Part shown: one piece after another, positions 6,213 through 13,355 of the stretch
How positions within the stretch are numbered: the first letter of the stretch is position 1
Layout of the letters: the number at the start of each line of letters is the position of its first letter
Assembly (NCBI GenBank): GCA_032027045.1
Contig: JAVSMU010000001.1
Coordinates: 627,846-662,845 of the forward strand
Length of the DNA: 35,000 bases
Direction: 5' to 3'
Source: Truepera sp.
GTDB taxonomy: Bacteria > Deinococcota > Deinococci > Deinococcales > Trueperaceae
The notes under the pieces: generated by a model
Told to the model about the DNA's origin: nothing
The model's database searches: none
The model's input: only the letters and a program-made list of their open reading frames with translations
Program-made: the position numbers and the translations under genes

Positions 6213-7091
6213 TCAGCGTTCCCAGGGCCACGCGCCAGGCGCAGCCACCAGGCCGATCGCCTTGGGCCCGGTATGAACGGCCAACCCGGGGCCCACGGGG
6301 GCCGTACCGTGCCACACGCTCGGGTGATGCTTGCTTAGGCGAGCCTGCAGCTCCGGCACGTCGTCTTGCGTGTCGCCGTACAGCAGTCCGGCGCGCAAGG
6401 GAGTTCCGTTTCCGAAACGGGCGTTCACGGCGGCGGCGACTGCGTCCAACGCCTTCGACCAGGAGCGTGCACGCCGGATGCTCGTGTACTGGCCGGCCTT
6501 CTTGTCGACGGTGACCACCGGCCTCAACCCGAGGAGGTTCCCGAGCGTCGCCTGCACCTGGCCGATGCGCCCGCCCTTGCGGAGGTACTCGAGCGTATCG
6601 ATGGTGAAGTAGAGCTCGGTCTCCTCGTGCACCTGCTTCATCCACTCAATTGCCGTCGCCACGTCGAGGCCGCGCCGGCGGGCCTCTAGGGCCGCGTGTA
6701 CTTGGAAGGCCTGTGCGCCCGACAGCGTGCCGGAATCGTGCAGGTGCACGGGCAAGCTCGTTTCGGAGCGCGCCTGATCGGCCGCGTTGAAACTGCTGGA
6801 GAGACCCTGGGAGATGGTCACTACGAGGATCGGCCGCGTTGCGGTGCGGAAGAGCCGCGCGAACTCTTCGGGCGAGGGTTGACTGGTAGTCGGGTGGGGC
6901 CCGCCGGAGCGCATGCGGGCGTATAGCTCGTTCGGCGTCATCTCGTCGGCAGCGAAGCTTTCGGGGCCTATGTGGACGGAGAACGGGGCCACCGGCACGT
7001 CGTTGTTCAAGCCGGCGAAGCGGTCGAGCCCGCCATCGGCGATGACGTCGAACTGGAGGTCGTCAATGCCTTCTCCTGCCACGAATACCAC
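6213..7091 (-). CDS. DegV family fatty-acid-binding protein
   Basis: This protein of up to 292 residues is a DegV/FakB-type protein. These proteins bind a fatty acid and, with a FakA kinase, present it for phosphorylation and phospholipid synthesis. Landmarks are TTSQPSPEEFARLF (the conserved T-SQP-S-P-F block), ILVVTISQGLSSSFNAA (the SxxLSgtyq-like loop), DSGTLSGAQAFQV, and ELYFTIDTLEYLRKGGRIG followed by GLRPVVTVDKKAG. The N-terminal IADGGLD replaces the more common DSTADL. The start is uncertain: GTG 7091 abuts its GAAGAGG box, while GTG 7082 has better spacing. It follows terC by about 20 bases on the same strand and is probably co-transcribed with it. No FakA is present in the window. 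Confidence 0.85.
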   Translation of the reverse strand: MVFVAGEGIDDLQFDVIADGGLDRFAGLNNDVPVAPFSVHIGPESFAADEMTPNELYARMRSGGPHPTTSQPSPEEFARLFRTATRPILVVTISQGLSSSFNAADQARSETSLPVHLHDSGTLSGAQAFQVHAALEARRRGLDVATAIEWMKQVHEETELYFTIDTLEYLRKGGRIGQVQATLGNLLGLRPVVTVDKKAGQYTSIRRARSWSKALDAVAAAVNARFGNGTPLRAGLLYGDTQDDVPELQARLSKHHPSVWHGTAPVGPGLAVHTGPKAIGLVAAPGAWPWER

Positions 7092-7112
7092 CCTCTTCTC
7101 GCGCCCCGGCGC

Positions 7113-8066
7113 TCACGCCGTAGGCGGCAACCCCTCCGGGTGCGGCGGCTCTTGCGGCTTTCCCCACAACAGCGACGCCACGACGCTCACGATCAAGATA
7201 CCTATGACAACGCCCAGCGAGACCAGGCTGGGGATGTGGAAGACCTCGATAATTAGCATCTTGATGCCGATGTAGACGAGGATGAACGCCAGCCCGATCT
7301 TGAGGTAGACGAAGCGGTGGACCACGTGCGCCAGCAGGAAGTACATGGACCTCAGCCCGAGCACCGCCATGATGCTGGCGGTGAACACGATGAACCCGTC
7401 TGTCGTGACGGCGAAGATGGCAGGGATCGAGTCGACGGCGAACAGCAGGTCGGTGAACTCGATGACCACGAGCACGAGCAGGAGAGGCGTCGCCATGCGG
7501 ACACCGTCCTTGACGGTGAAGAACTTCTGGCCATCGTACTCGGCCGACACGGGCATCAGGCGGCGCACCAACCTCAGGGCCGGGTTCTTCTCCAGGTCCT
7601 TCTCGCCCTCACCCTTCTGGAACAGCATGCGCAGGCCGGTGAAGAGCAGGAAGGCACCGAAGACGTACAAGATCCAACTGAACGCCTCGATCAATGCCAC
7701 GCCGACCAGGATCATGATGCCGCGCAGCACCAACGCGCCCAGGATTCCCCATAGGAGCACGCGCTGCTGGTACTTGAAGGGCGTCTTGAAGTAGGCGAAG
7801 ACGAGCACGAACACGAAGATGTTGTCGACGGACAGCGACCATTCGAGCACGTATCCCGTGATGTACTGGACCGCCTTTTCGGAGCCCAGCCAGAAGTGGA
7901 ACGCCAGCCCGAGCAGGAGCGATAGGCTCACCCAGACCACGGTCCAGAAGGCCGCCTCCTTGGGCTTCACGATGTGCGCCTTGCGTTGGAACACGCCCAG
8001 GTCGATAGCGAGCATGGCCACTACGAAGGCGATGAACGCGGGCCAGGCCCATAGCGGTTCGGTCAC
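7113..8066 (-). CDS. TerC/Alx family membrane protein under a manganese-type riboswitch
   Basis: This 317-residue integral membrane protein of the TerC family, Alx-like branch, has about eight or nine hydrophobic helices. Two signature acidic segments stand out: EWSLSVDNIFVFVLVF near residue 75 and FTDLLFAVDSIPAIFAVT near residue 210. Related proteins are manganese exporters that also serve secreted metalloproteins. It starts with GTG 8066, and GGGAGG lies about five bases before it. The leader contains a yybP-ykoY-type riboswitch whose last helix strand touches this ribosome binding site. The gene is therefore probably induced by Mn2+ at the level of translation. A degV gene follows about 20 bases later. 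A second TerC paralogue lies at 28644-29405. Confidence 0.93.
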   Translation of the reverse strand: MTEPLWAWPAFIAFVVAMLAIDLGVFQRKAHIVKPKEAAFWTVVWVSLSLLLGLAFHFWLGSEKAVQYITGYVLEWSLSVDNIFVFVLVFAYFKTPFKYQQRVLLWGILGALVLRGIMILVGVALIEAFSWILYVFGAFLLFTGLRMLFQKGEGEKDLEKNPALRLVRRLMPVSAEYDGQKFFTVKDGVRMATPLLLVLVVIEFTDLLFAVDSIPAIFAVTTDGFIVFTASIMAVLGLRSMYFLLAHVVHRFVYLKIGLAFILVYIGIKMLIIEVFHIPSLVSLGVVIGILIVSVVASLLWGKPQEPPHPEGLPPTA

Positions 8067-8076
8067 GACGACCTCC

Positions 8077-8175
8077 CGTTAGGGTCTTGCCTTCTCGTAC
8101 GCCACCGGGCAGCCGATGACTGCCGTGTTGACGATGGCGAACTCCCGGGGTGCGGGCGGCTACTCCCCCTCAACG
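8077..8175 (-). promoter_or_regulatory. yybP-ykoY (manganese-sensing) riboswitch
   Basis: Read on the minus strand, the leader has the class hallmarks in order. GGGGAGTAGC lies at 8168-8159, a GTCAACA loop motif at 8132-8126 and GGCAAGACC at 8091-8083. The outer helix P1 forms between CGTTGAGGG (8175-8167) and CCCTAACG (8084-8077), with one G-U pair and one bulged A. The 3' strand of P1 runs into the GGGAGG ribosome binding site of the TerC/Alx gene, which fits translational control. yybP-ykoY RNAs bind Mn2+ and typically precede exactly this gene family. I fitted the helices by eye and did not run a covariance model. Confidence 0.85.
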
Positions 8176-8182
8176 AAGGGCC

Positions 8183-8188
8183 ACTGTA
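8183..8188 (-). promoter_or_regulatory. -10 box for the riboswitch-terC transcript
   Basis: TACAGT on the minus strand (8188-8183) matches TANNNT. Transcription starting about seven bases downstream would begin at 8176 or 8175, exactly the first base of riboswitch helix P1. No convincing -35 box is seen. Confidence 0.5.
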
Positions 8189-8242
8189 ACCCGGGCGCCC
8201 GCACCATGTAACCTAAGGCCGGTCGTTCGAATCCGCTGGCAG

Positions 8243-8270
8243 CCCCGCCACCGTGCGGGGTGTGCCCCGC
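8243..8270 (+). promoter_or_regulatory. Mutually exclusive hairpins in the aminotransferase leader
   Basis: CCCCGC (8243-8248), GCGGGG (8255-8260) and CCCCGC (8265-8270) allow the middle arm to pair with either flank: a 6-base loop on the left or a 4-base TGTG loop on the right. They lie 40 bases before the start of the class V aminotransferase. Such overlap can underlie attenuation, but GC-rich leaders form such arms by chance. Confidence 0.3.
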
Positions 8271-8309
8271 CACCCCACGCTACTTCCTCGAGCGGCCCGG
8301 AGGCGGAAG

Positions 8310-9971
8310 ATGCCGATAGTTGCCAACGCCGACCGGCTCTCGATCGAGGAGCTACGCGAGGACGTGATTGGGGAGGGCGCGTGTTTCGATACTCCCTTCG
8401 GCAGGAGGCGGCTCACGTATGCCGACTACATAGCCTCTGGGAGACCGCTGGCGTCCGTAGAGGCGGCTCTGGCCCGCGCAGTGCTGCCGCTTTATGCCAA
8501 CACGCACACCGAAGACAGCGCCACCGGGGCTCACACCACCCTACTCACGGACCGCGCCCGTGAGTACGTGAAGCAGAGTCTCGGCGCCGGCGCCTCGCAC
8601 AAGTTGATCTTCGCCGGGACCGGGGCCACCGGGGCGCTCAAGAGGCTTCAGGAAGTCCTTGGCGTCAGCGTCTCGCCGACGTTACGCGCGCGGGTACTCG
8701 ACGCCATGGACCCCGCCGACCGCCTGGTCGTCTTCGTCGGCCCTTACGAGCATCACTCGAACGAGGTCAGCTGGCGCGAATCCCTCGCGGAGGTCGTGCC
8801 GGTACCGCTCTCCAGGGACGGGACGCTGGACCTCGCGGCGTTGGAGCGGCTCCTCACGGACCCCCGCTACGAGGGGCGTCCGCGGTTGGGTTCGTTCTCG
8901 GCCGCGAGCAACGTCACCGGCATCATCACGGACGTCCGGGCGGTGGCCAAGCTGTTGCATGAGCACGGTGCCAAGGCGGCGTTCGACTTCGCTGCCAGCG
9001 GCCCGTACGTGGCCATCGACGTGCAGGAGTCGGGCCCGGGCGCCGACGACGGGATCGACGCGCTCGTCCTCAGCCCACACAAGTTCGTCGGCGGCCCGGG
9101 GTCGCCGGGCGTGCTCGTCATCCACGAGGACCTCTACCGGCTGCCCAGCCCGACCACGGCCGGCGGGGGCACCGTGACCTACGTCAGCCACGCAACTCAC
9201 CGGTTCGTCAGTGACGTGGAGGCGCGCGAGGACGCCGGCACACCTGGCATCCTGCAGAAGCTCAGGGCGGCGATGGCGTTCCGGGTCAAGGAGAGGGTGG
9301 GCGCCGAGGTCATCGCCCGTCGTGAGGAAGACTACGTCAAGCGCGCCCTGCGCCGACTGAGCGCCAACCCCAAGGTGGAGGTTCTGGGGAACGTGAGCGT
9401 GCCCCGCCTGGCCGTGGTCTCGTTTCTCGTCAAGCCCGGGGACCGTTACCTCCACCCCAGGCTCGTGATCCGGCTACTGTCCGACCTCTTCGGTATCCAG
9501 GGGCGTGCCGGTTGCTCGTGTGCCGGGCCGTACGGCCACGACCTGCTCGGCATCGGCGAGGAAGCGTCAAAGAAGTTCCTCGAACAGCTCGAGGCCGGCT
9601 ACGAGGGCCTCAAACCCGGTTGGAGCCGGCTGAGCTTCCACTTCCTGATCGACGAGCCGGAGTTCGAGTTCCTCCTCGCGGCGGTCGAGTTCCTGGCGGA
9701 GCACGGCGACGCCTTCCTGCCCCTTTACGACTTCGACTGGCAGACGGGCGCCTGGAGCCATAAGTCGGTGGCCCCGCAGCCACCGGAGCAACAGGACTTC
9801 GCCTTCGAAGCCTGGCAGCCGGTCGCCGCGGCGGCGGGGCGCCGGGTGGACGACTACGCCGGTTACCTCTCGGAGGCGCGGCGCCTGGCTGCCCAGCTCC
9901 GCAAGGAGCCGCCGCAAACGCCGGACCGCAGCACTGGCGCCGACCAGCGGCTCGTCACTTTCCAGGTTTAG
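8310..9971 (+). CDS. Class V aminotransferase, cysteine desulfurase-like
   Basis: This 553-residue PLP enzyme of fold type I is aminotransferase class V. The N-terminal YADYIASGRPL and ANTHTEDSATG segments resemble the substrate-binding start of NifS/SufS relatives. The PLP lysine is Lys258 in SPHKFVGGPGSPG, after the AFDFAASGPYV strand that carries a cofactor-contacting Asp. In place of the catalytic Cys loop there is GRAGCSCAGPYGHDLLG (Cys402 and Cys404). The C-terminus is about 100 residues longer than standard desulfurases and holds WSRLSFHFLIDEPEFEF. ATG 8310 is chosen because GGAGG lies six bases upstream. A longer frame to 8253 has none. The substrate is unknown. It may be a desulfurase or a selenocysteine lyase-like enzyme. 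It runs convergently to a transporter-like gene and an Fe-S-type regulator. Confidence 0.8.
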   Translation: MPIVANADRLSIEELREDVIGEGACFDTPFGRRRLTYADYIASGRPLASVEAALARAVLPLYANTHTEDSATGAHTTLLTDRAREYVKQSLGAGASHKLIFAGTGATGALKRLQEVLGVSVSPTLRARVLDAMDPADRLVVFVGPYEHHSNEVSWRESLAEVVPVPLSRDGTLDLAALERLLTDPRYEGRPRLGSFSAASNVTGIITDVRAVAKLLHEHGAKAAFDFAASGPYVAIDVQESGPGADDGIDALVLSPHKFVGGPGSPGVLVIHEDLYRLPSPTTAGGGTVTYVSHATHRFVSDVEAREDAGTPGILQKLRAAMAFRVKERVGAEVIARREEDYVKRALRRLSANPKVEVLGNVSVPRLAVVSFLVKPGDRYLHPRLVIRLLSDLFGIQGRAGCSCAGPYGHDLLGIGEEASKKFLEQLEAGYEGLKPGWSRLSFHFLIDEPEFEFLLAAVEFLAEHGDAFLPLYDFDWQTGAWSHKSVAPQPPEQQDFAFEAWQPVAAAAGRRVDDYAGYLSEARRLAAQLRKEPPQTPDRSTGADQRLVTFQV

Positions 9972-9995
9972 GCTGCCGCTTCCGGGATCGGGCCC

Positions 9996-11369
9996 TCAGA
10001 GCTCGCCGAGTTTCCGGGTCTCATCCCTCACGGCCAGCCAAAGCCAGGCGACCTGGGCCATCGTGGCCGCCACGAAGGCCACCATGGCCACCGGGAGCGC
10101 CGCGAACCGCTGCGCCGCGACACCCGCGGCGAGGAGTGCCGCCGTGACCACCAAGAACACGACCATCGAAGTGCTGATGGCGCCCGTGCGTCGCGAGTAG
10201 ACGGCCACGCCCTGCACGAGGTTGCGGAAGGCGTCCAGCGAGGGCCAGACGAGGGCCCAGCTGAAGCCGAGGATCGCCAGCGCCGTGAGTTCCGGCCCCA
10301 GGCCCGAGGCGACCCCGAACCAGGCCTGGGCGAGTGGCGTGAACGCGATCGCCGCGGTTACGAGCAGCTGGCCGCCGGCCAGCAGGAGCGTGAACCGGAG
10401 CAGCGCCCGGTAGGCACCGGGCCTGTCGAGCAGCGCGACGACGACCTCGTTGAGCGCGAACGCGACGGAGCGGAGCATGAATAGGAGGCCACTGACCACG
10501 GGCCAGACGGCCAACGAGGCGAGGGCGTCGGGCATGCGGGCGATGGCGGCGCTCCCGATCGGCTGAACCAGCAGCGACAGCAGGCTCGTGAGCACGAGGG
10601 GCAGGTAGAACACGAGAAAGTAGCGCAACGTGAGGCGTCCAACCGGCGTGGCGTTGGGCAGCTTGACGCGCGTGATGGGTAGCGCGGCCCAGGCGCTGTA
10701 GAGCGCTTCGACGCTGACGCCCAGCGCGATCGCCGTCGTGGCCGCCACGATCCCGGAGGCGCCGAAGGCGAAGCCGACCAGTGCCGCGGTGCCGCCGACG
10801 GCGGCCAGGCGTAGGGCCGTGCCGATGCTCACGTGGTGCGAACGGCCGTAGCGGATGAGGAGTCCCTGATGGAACCTCCGGTAGCCGATGGCCCACGTCC
10901 AAGGCAGCATGATCTTGAGGCCCAGCCGGGCGGGCTCGATGACGCCCGCGGGCGGATCGAGCAGGGGCACCAGTACCAGGTCGAAGAGCGGCGTGAAGGC
11001 CAGAAGCGCGTGGACCACGGTGAGGGCGGCGCCCACGACCATCATGAAGCGGTAGATGAGCGCGCTCGAGGCGGCGTCCTTGGCGAGGGCCACGCTGGCG
11101 GCCAGTAGCATGATGACGGGCGCCTCCACGATGAGGGCGATCGGGAAGACTACGCCGCCGTACGCGGCCAGGTGGATCTCGGGATCGGCGAGGCGCGCCA
11201 TGATGGCGCTCACGACGGGCATCTCGAGTCCCATGACCAGCCAGCTCGCCGCCAGCGGCAGCCAGTTCCTCGCGACCTCGGCCAGTCGCAACGGCGGCTC
11301 CGGGAGCGGGACGCGAATGCCTGGGTTGCCCTGGAGGGCGGCCGTGCTTGGCGGGGCGGTTTCGCTCAC
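9996..11369 (-). CDS. MATE/MOP-like multi-pass membrane protein
   Basis: This is a 457-residue protein with about twelve hydrophobic helices in two similar halves, the layout of the MOP flippase superfamily that includes MATE exporters. The first half starts with LAEVARNWLPLAASWLVMGLEMP (given here as LAEVARNWLPLAASW and LVMGLEMP). A later conserved-looking block is WAIGYRRFHQGLLIRYGRS, and SAAIARMPDALASLAVWPVV opens the second half. Bacterial relatives of the ANKH family show similar blocks, so a small-anion or metabolite exporter is also possible. The start is GTG 11369, preceded by a TAGAGT box six bases upstream and no Shine-Dalgarno, so the message is probably leaderless. The regulator gene lies just upstream on the same strand. 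Substrate is unknown. Confidence 0.7.
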   Translation of the reverse strand: MSETAPPSTAALQGNPGIRVPLPEPPLRLAEVARNWLPLAASWLVMGLEMPVVSAIMARLADPEIHLAAYGGVVFPIALIVEAPVIMLLAASVALAKDAASSALIYRFMMVVGAALTVVHALLAFTPLFDLVLVPLLDPPAGVIEPARLGLKIMLPWTWAIGYRRFHQGLLIRYGRSHHVSIGTALRLAAVGGTAALVGFAFGASGIVAATTAIALGVSVEALYSAWAALPITRVKLPNATPVGRLTLRYFLVFYLPLVLTSLLSLLVQPIGSAAIARMPDALASLAVWPVVSGLLFMLRSVAFALNEVVVALLDRPGAYRALLRFTLLLAGGQLLVTAAIAFTPLAQAWFGVASGLGPELTALAILGFSWALVWPSLDAFRNLVQGVAVYSRRTGAISTSMVVFLVVTAALLAAGVAAQRFAALPVAMVAFVAATMAQVAWLWLAVRDETRKLGEL

Positions 11370-11375
11370 TGGCGA

Positions 11376-11381
11376 ACTCTA
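11376..11381 (-). promoter_or_regulatory. Leaderless-type -10 box of the MATE/MOP-like gene
   Basis: TAGAGT on the minus strand ends six bases before GTG 11369, with no ribosome binding site between them. It gives this gene a promoter of its own, separate from the regulator gene upstream. Confidence 0.55.
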
Positions 11382-11424
11382 CCGCCCAACGAGTCGGGCG
11401 TGACGGCGCCCTGCCCGCTGCAGG

Positions 11425-12072
11425 TCAGCGCAGCGCGAACACGCAGGCGGCGGTGCCTTCCGTGATGCACGATTGCTGGTGCACCTGGTCGCCCAGCAGC
11501 CTGTGCAGGAGTACCTGGTCGTAGCGGCAGACGGCGCGGCTCGAGCGCGCCAGTTGGTGGAAGACGCAGTTCGCGGCGCGCAGCCTACCCTGGTCGTCCA
11601 CGGTGGCGTCGTAACCCAGCTCGGTCAGTATGGCCGCCACCTCGAGCAGGCGTTCCAGGCCTTCCTTGCCCTCGAGCCTGGGTGCGAGTTCGCTCGCCAA
11701 CTCGTCCGCCATCTTCACGAGCATGCGTTCGAGGCCCTCCTCGCCGAACAGTGTGCGGACGCTGCGGAGCATGTCATCCGCCAAACGCGCGTAGCTGCGG
11801 GGGAAGAGTTCGAGGGCGGCCTCCGTCAGCGAATATGCGCGGCTGGGCCGGCCACCGGTGCTGCGCTGGCCGGACACCTTCAGCAGACCGTCGCGCTCGA
11901 GCCCGGTCACCTGCTGCTGAACGGCGGTGCGCGATACTTCCAGGCTGTCGGCCAGCTCCTCCACGGTGACGCCGTTACGACGCATGACCTGATCCAGGAG
12001 CCGGCGGCGCGCCTCGGAGAGGTTCAACGCGGCAGGGAACGCAAGGGAAGTTATCGGTTCTTCGTTAGCCAT
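11425..12072 (-). CDS. Winged-helix regulator with a four-cysteine C-terminus, SufR-like
   Basis: This is a 215-residue regulator. The N-terminal winged helix (about residues 18-80) reads RRRLLDQVMRRNGVTVEELA, then DSLEVSRTAVQQQVTGLERDGLL (split after AVQQQ), then a wing with GGRPSRAYSLTEA. The C-terminal domain carries four cysteines at about residues 169, 182, 202 and 210, spaced C-x12-C-x19-C-x7-C. This resembles the cluster-binding region of SufR-type regulators, which hold a 4Fe-4S cluster and repress Fe-S assembly genes. The spacing differs from classical SufR. It lies 55 bases upstream of the MATE-like gene and near the cysteine desulfurase-like gene, so control of one or both is plausible. 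No clear ribosome binding site or TANNNT box precedes ATG 12072. Confidence 0.8.
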   Translation of the reverse strand: MANEEPITSLAFPAALNLSEARRRLLDQVMRRNGVTVEELADSLEVSRTAVQQQVTGLERDGLLKVSGQRSTGGRPSRAYSLTEAALELFPRSYARLADDMLRSVRTLFGEEGLERMLVKMADELASELAPRLEGKEGLERLLEVAAILTELGYDATVDDQGRLRAANCVFHQLARSSRAVCRYDQVLLHRLLGDQVHQQSCITEGTAACVFALR

Positions 12073-12209
12073 GACTAGCGGTTCTCGGTTGCAATCATGG
12101 CACGCTGGTCGCGACGAGCGTGACCTGGGTGGACGGAAAGGCCGCGAACCCCAGAGTCCGGCAGCGTGGGGCAGGGAGAGCGGACACGGCCTGGCCCGTC
12201 AACCTTTGG

Positions 12210-12215
12210 TAGCCT
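12210..12215 (+). promoter_or_regulatory. Leaderless-type -10 box of the lipoprotein gene
   Basis: TAGCCT ends six bases before ATG 12222 with no Shine-Dalgarno between them. The preceding 130 bases separate this gene from the divergent regulator and show no other clear signal. Confidence 0.55.
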
Positions 12216-12221
12216 GCGGCC

Positions 12222-12803
12222 ATGTCGGCATCTACTCAGGCCTTAGAAGAGACCAATGGCCGGGGCGCGCAGCGGGCTCGGCCCCGGCGAGCGCTGGCGT
12301 TCTTCCATCTGCTCGCCGGCTTAGCGGTTGCCTTAGCGGCCCTTTCCGCCTGTGCCCCTGCCGTGGCGGGCACCACCAGTAGCGCTCCCATCGCGGCCGG
12401 AGCGTCGGCCATCCCGGTGGAGCAGGGCAACACCTATTACCTGAGGTTCGATTACACGCTCGACCAGTTCGACATGAAGCCCAAGGACGTGACGGTGTCG
12501 CTGTGGGTGCCATCAGGCTATGCCTCCGACGTCGGCGACGCGACCAACATGTTCGCGCTGCATGACGTTCGCGTGGCCGAAGGCTGGACGGCCGAGCTGT
12601 TGCAGGTCAAGGCCGAGCGTACCAACGTCACGACCAGCGCCTCGTTCGGCGAGTCCCGCGTCGACTACCGGCTGTGGGCGGTGCTCAAGGTCGTCGTCCC
12701 CGACGGGATCGTGCCCGGCCCCTACCGCTTGCGCGGTACGCTTCAGGCGCGCTCCGGCAAGACGGCGCCGGTGTCGGCAACCCTCCAAGTGCTCTCCAAG
12801 TAG
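12222..12803 (+). CDS. Putative lipoprotein of unknown function
   Basis: This 193-residue protein has an N-terminus of about 24 polar, basic residues, then a hydrophobic stretch FFHLLAGLAVALAALSACAP ending in a lipobox (LSAC). It is therefore likely exported and lipid-anchored at the cysteine near residue 44. The mature part is beta-rich, with alternating hydrophobic strands such as NTYYLRFDYTLDQF, DVTVSLWVPSGY and VDYRLWAVLKVVVPDGI. It ends in a strand pair that suggests an immunoglobulin-like or similar sandwich fold. No known family was recognised. The start is ATG 12222, placed six bases after a TAGCCT box. A 6-bp hairpin follows the stop codon. Confidence 0.6.
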   Translation: MSASTQALEETNGRGAQRARPRRALAFFHLLAGLAVALAALSACAPAVAGTTSSAPIAAGASAIPVEQGNTYYLRFDYTLDQFDMKPKDVTVSLWVPSGYASDVGDATNMFALHDVRVAEGWTAELLQVKAERTNVTTSASFGESRVDYRLWAVLKVVVPDGIVPGPYRLRGTLQARSGKTAPVSATLQVLSK

Positions 12804-12814
12804 TGCGGCTTCCT

Positions 12815-12831
12815 CGCCGCTCCTGGCGGCG
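12815..12831 (+). terminator. Short GC hairpin after the lipoprotein gene
   Basis: CGCCGC, loop TCCTG, then GCGGCG form a 6-bp stem 12 bases after the stop codon. The tail (GTTCATCTGTTG) is only moderately T-rich, so termination is possible but not certain. Confidence 0.35.
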
Positions 12832-12871
12832 CCGCGTTCATCTGTTGTCCGCTAAATGCCCCGTCATGAAA

Positions 12872-12960
12872 GTCACGTGATGCGAGGCGCGTTACGTGAG
12901 GCGCGATACGTGAGGCCCGTTATGCAGGCTCGTTACGTGAGGCTGTTACGTAGGCCCGCT
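12872..12960. repeat. Degenerate tandem array of about 14-bp units
   Basis: About six units related to GCGTTACGTGAGGC follow one another: GTCACGTGATGCGAGGC, GCGTTACGTGAGGC, GCGATACGTGAGGC, CCGTTATGCAGGC, TCGTTACGTGAGGC and TGTTACGTAGGC. Each keeps an ACGT-like core. The array lies between convergent genes, and its right end reaches the stop codon of the minus-strand gene. Function is unknown. It could be a slippage product or a protein-binding array. Confidence 0.75.
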
Positions 12961-13351
12961 AGAGATCGACGCCGGCCCGCGCTACCCCGCTGAGGCACCA
13001 CTCGCCCGTGCGTTCGCCGGACCGGGCACGCGCCACCGCCAACTCGAAGGTGGCTGGACCCGTGGGGCTCGCTACGCTCAGCTGCCCGCGGGCGCTCTCG
13101 CCAACTAGTTCCACCGACGTCAGTTCGGCCGAGGTGGCCGTCAGTAGCGGTGAGTAGCGGTCGTTCGCGAACGCGCGGCCGAAGTGCTCGCTCCCGCCCA
13201 GCGAACCCCGCATGCGCTCGGAGGCAAGCCCGTAGTAGGCCGCCACCGTCGCGTCGCCGTTGCCGACGGCTGCGGCCAGCCGTTCGAGGATCGTCCTGGC
13301 GGCAGCTTCGGCGCCCAATTCGGGGCCGATGTCGTCGGTTGCGGAAGTCAT
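12959..13351 (-). CDS. Small conserved-type protein, possibly DUF4864/NTF2-like
   Basis: This is a 130-residue cytoplasmic protein. An N-terminal helix (AAARTILERLAAAVGNGD) leads into AYYGLASERMRGSLGGSEHFGRAF (split after RMRGSL). A central SPLLTATSAELTSVELVG strand region and a C-terminal set of strands end in GEWCLSGVARAG. The pattern of a helix, a mid-region with a phenylalanine-rich turn and a terminal W-x-(L/I)-x-G strand resembles DUF4864 and other NTF2-like folds. This is a fold-level guess only. ATG 13351 lies four bases after the stop of the upstream dehydrogenase gene, with GTGAGG across the junction as a ribosome binding site. The two are therefore probably co-translated. Its stop codon falls in the tandem-repeat patch. 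Confidence 0.55.
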   Translation of the reverse strand: MTSATDDIGPELGAEAAARTILERLAAAVGNGDATVAAYYGLASERMRGSLGGSEHFGRAFANDRYSPLLTATSAELTSVELVGESARGQLSVASPTGPATFELAVARARSGERTGEWCLSGVARAGVDL

Positions 13352-13355
13352 CGCC

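Noticed and set aside
8221-8252. TTCGAATC followed by GCC-rich sequence that recalls a tRNA T-loop and acceptor
   Set aside because: The T-arm does not pair and no matching 5' acceptor strand or anticodon arm is present upstream.
12872-12960. CRISPR array
   Set aside because: Units are about 14 bases, degenerate and directly adjacent without spacers, and no cas gene is present.
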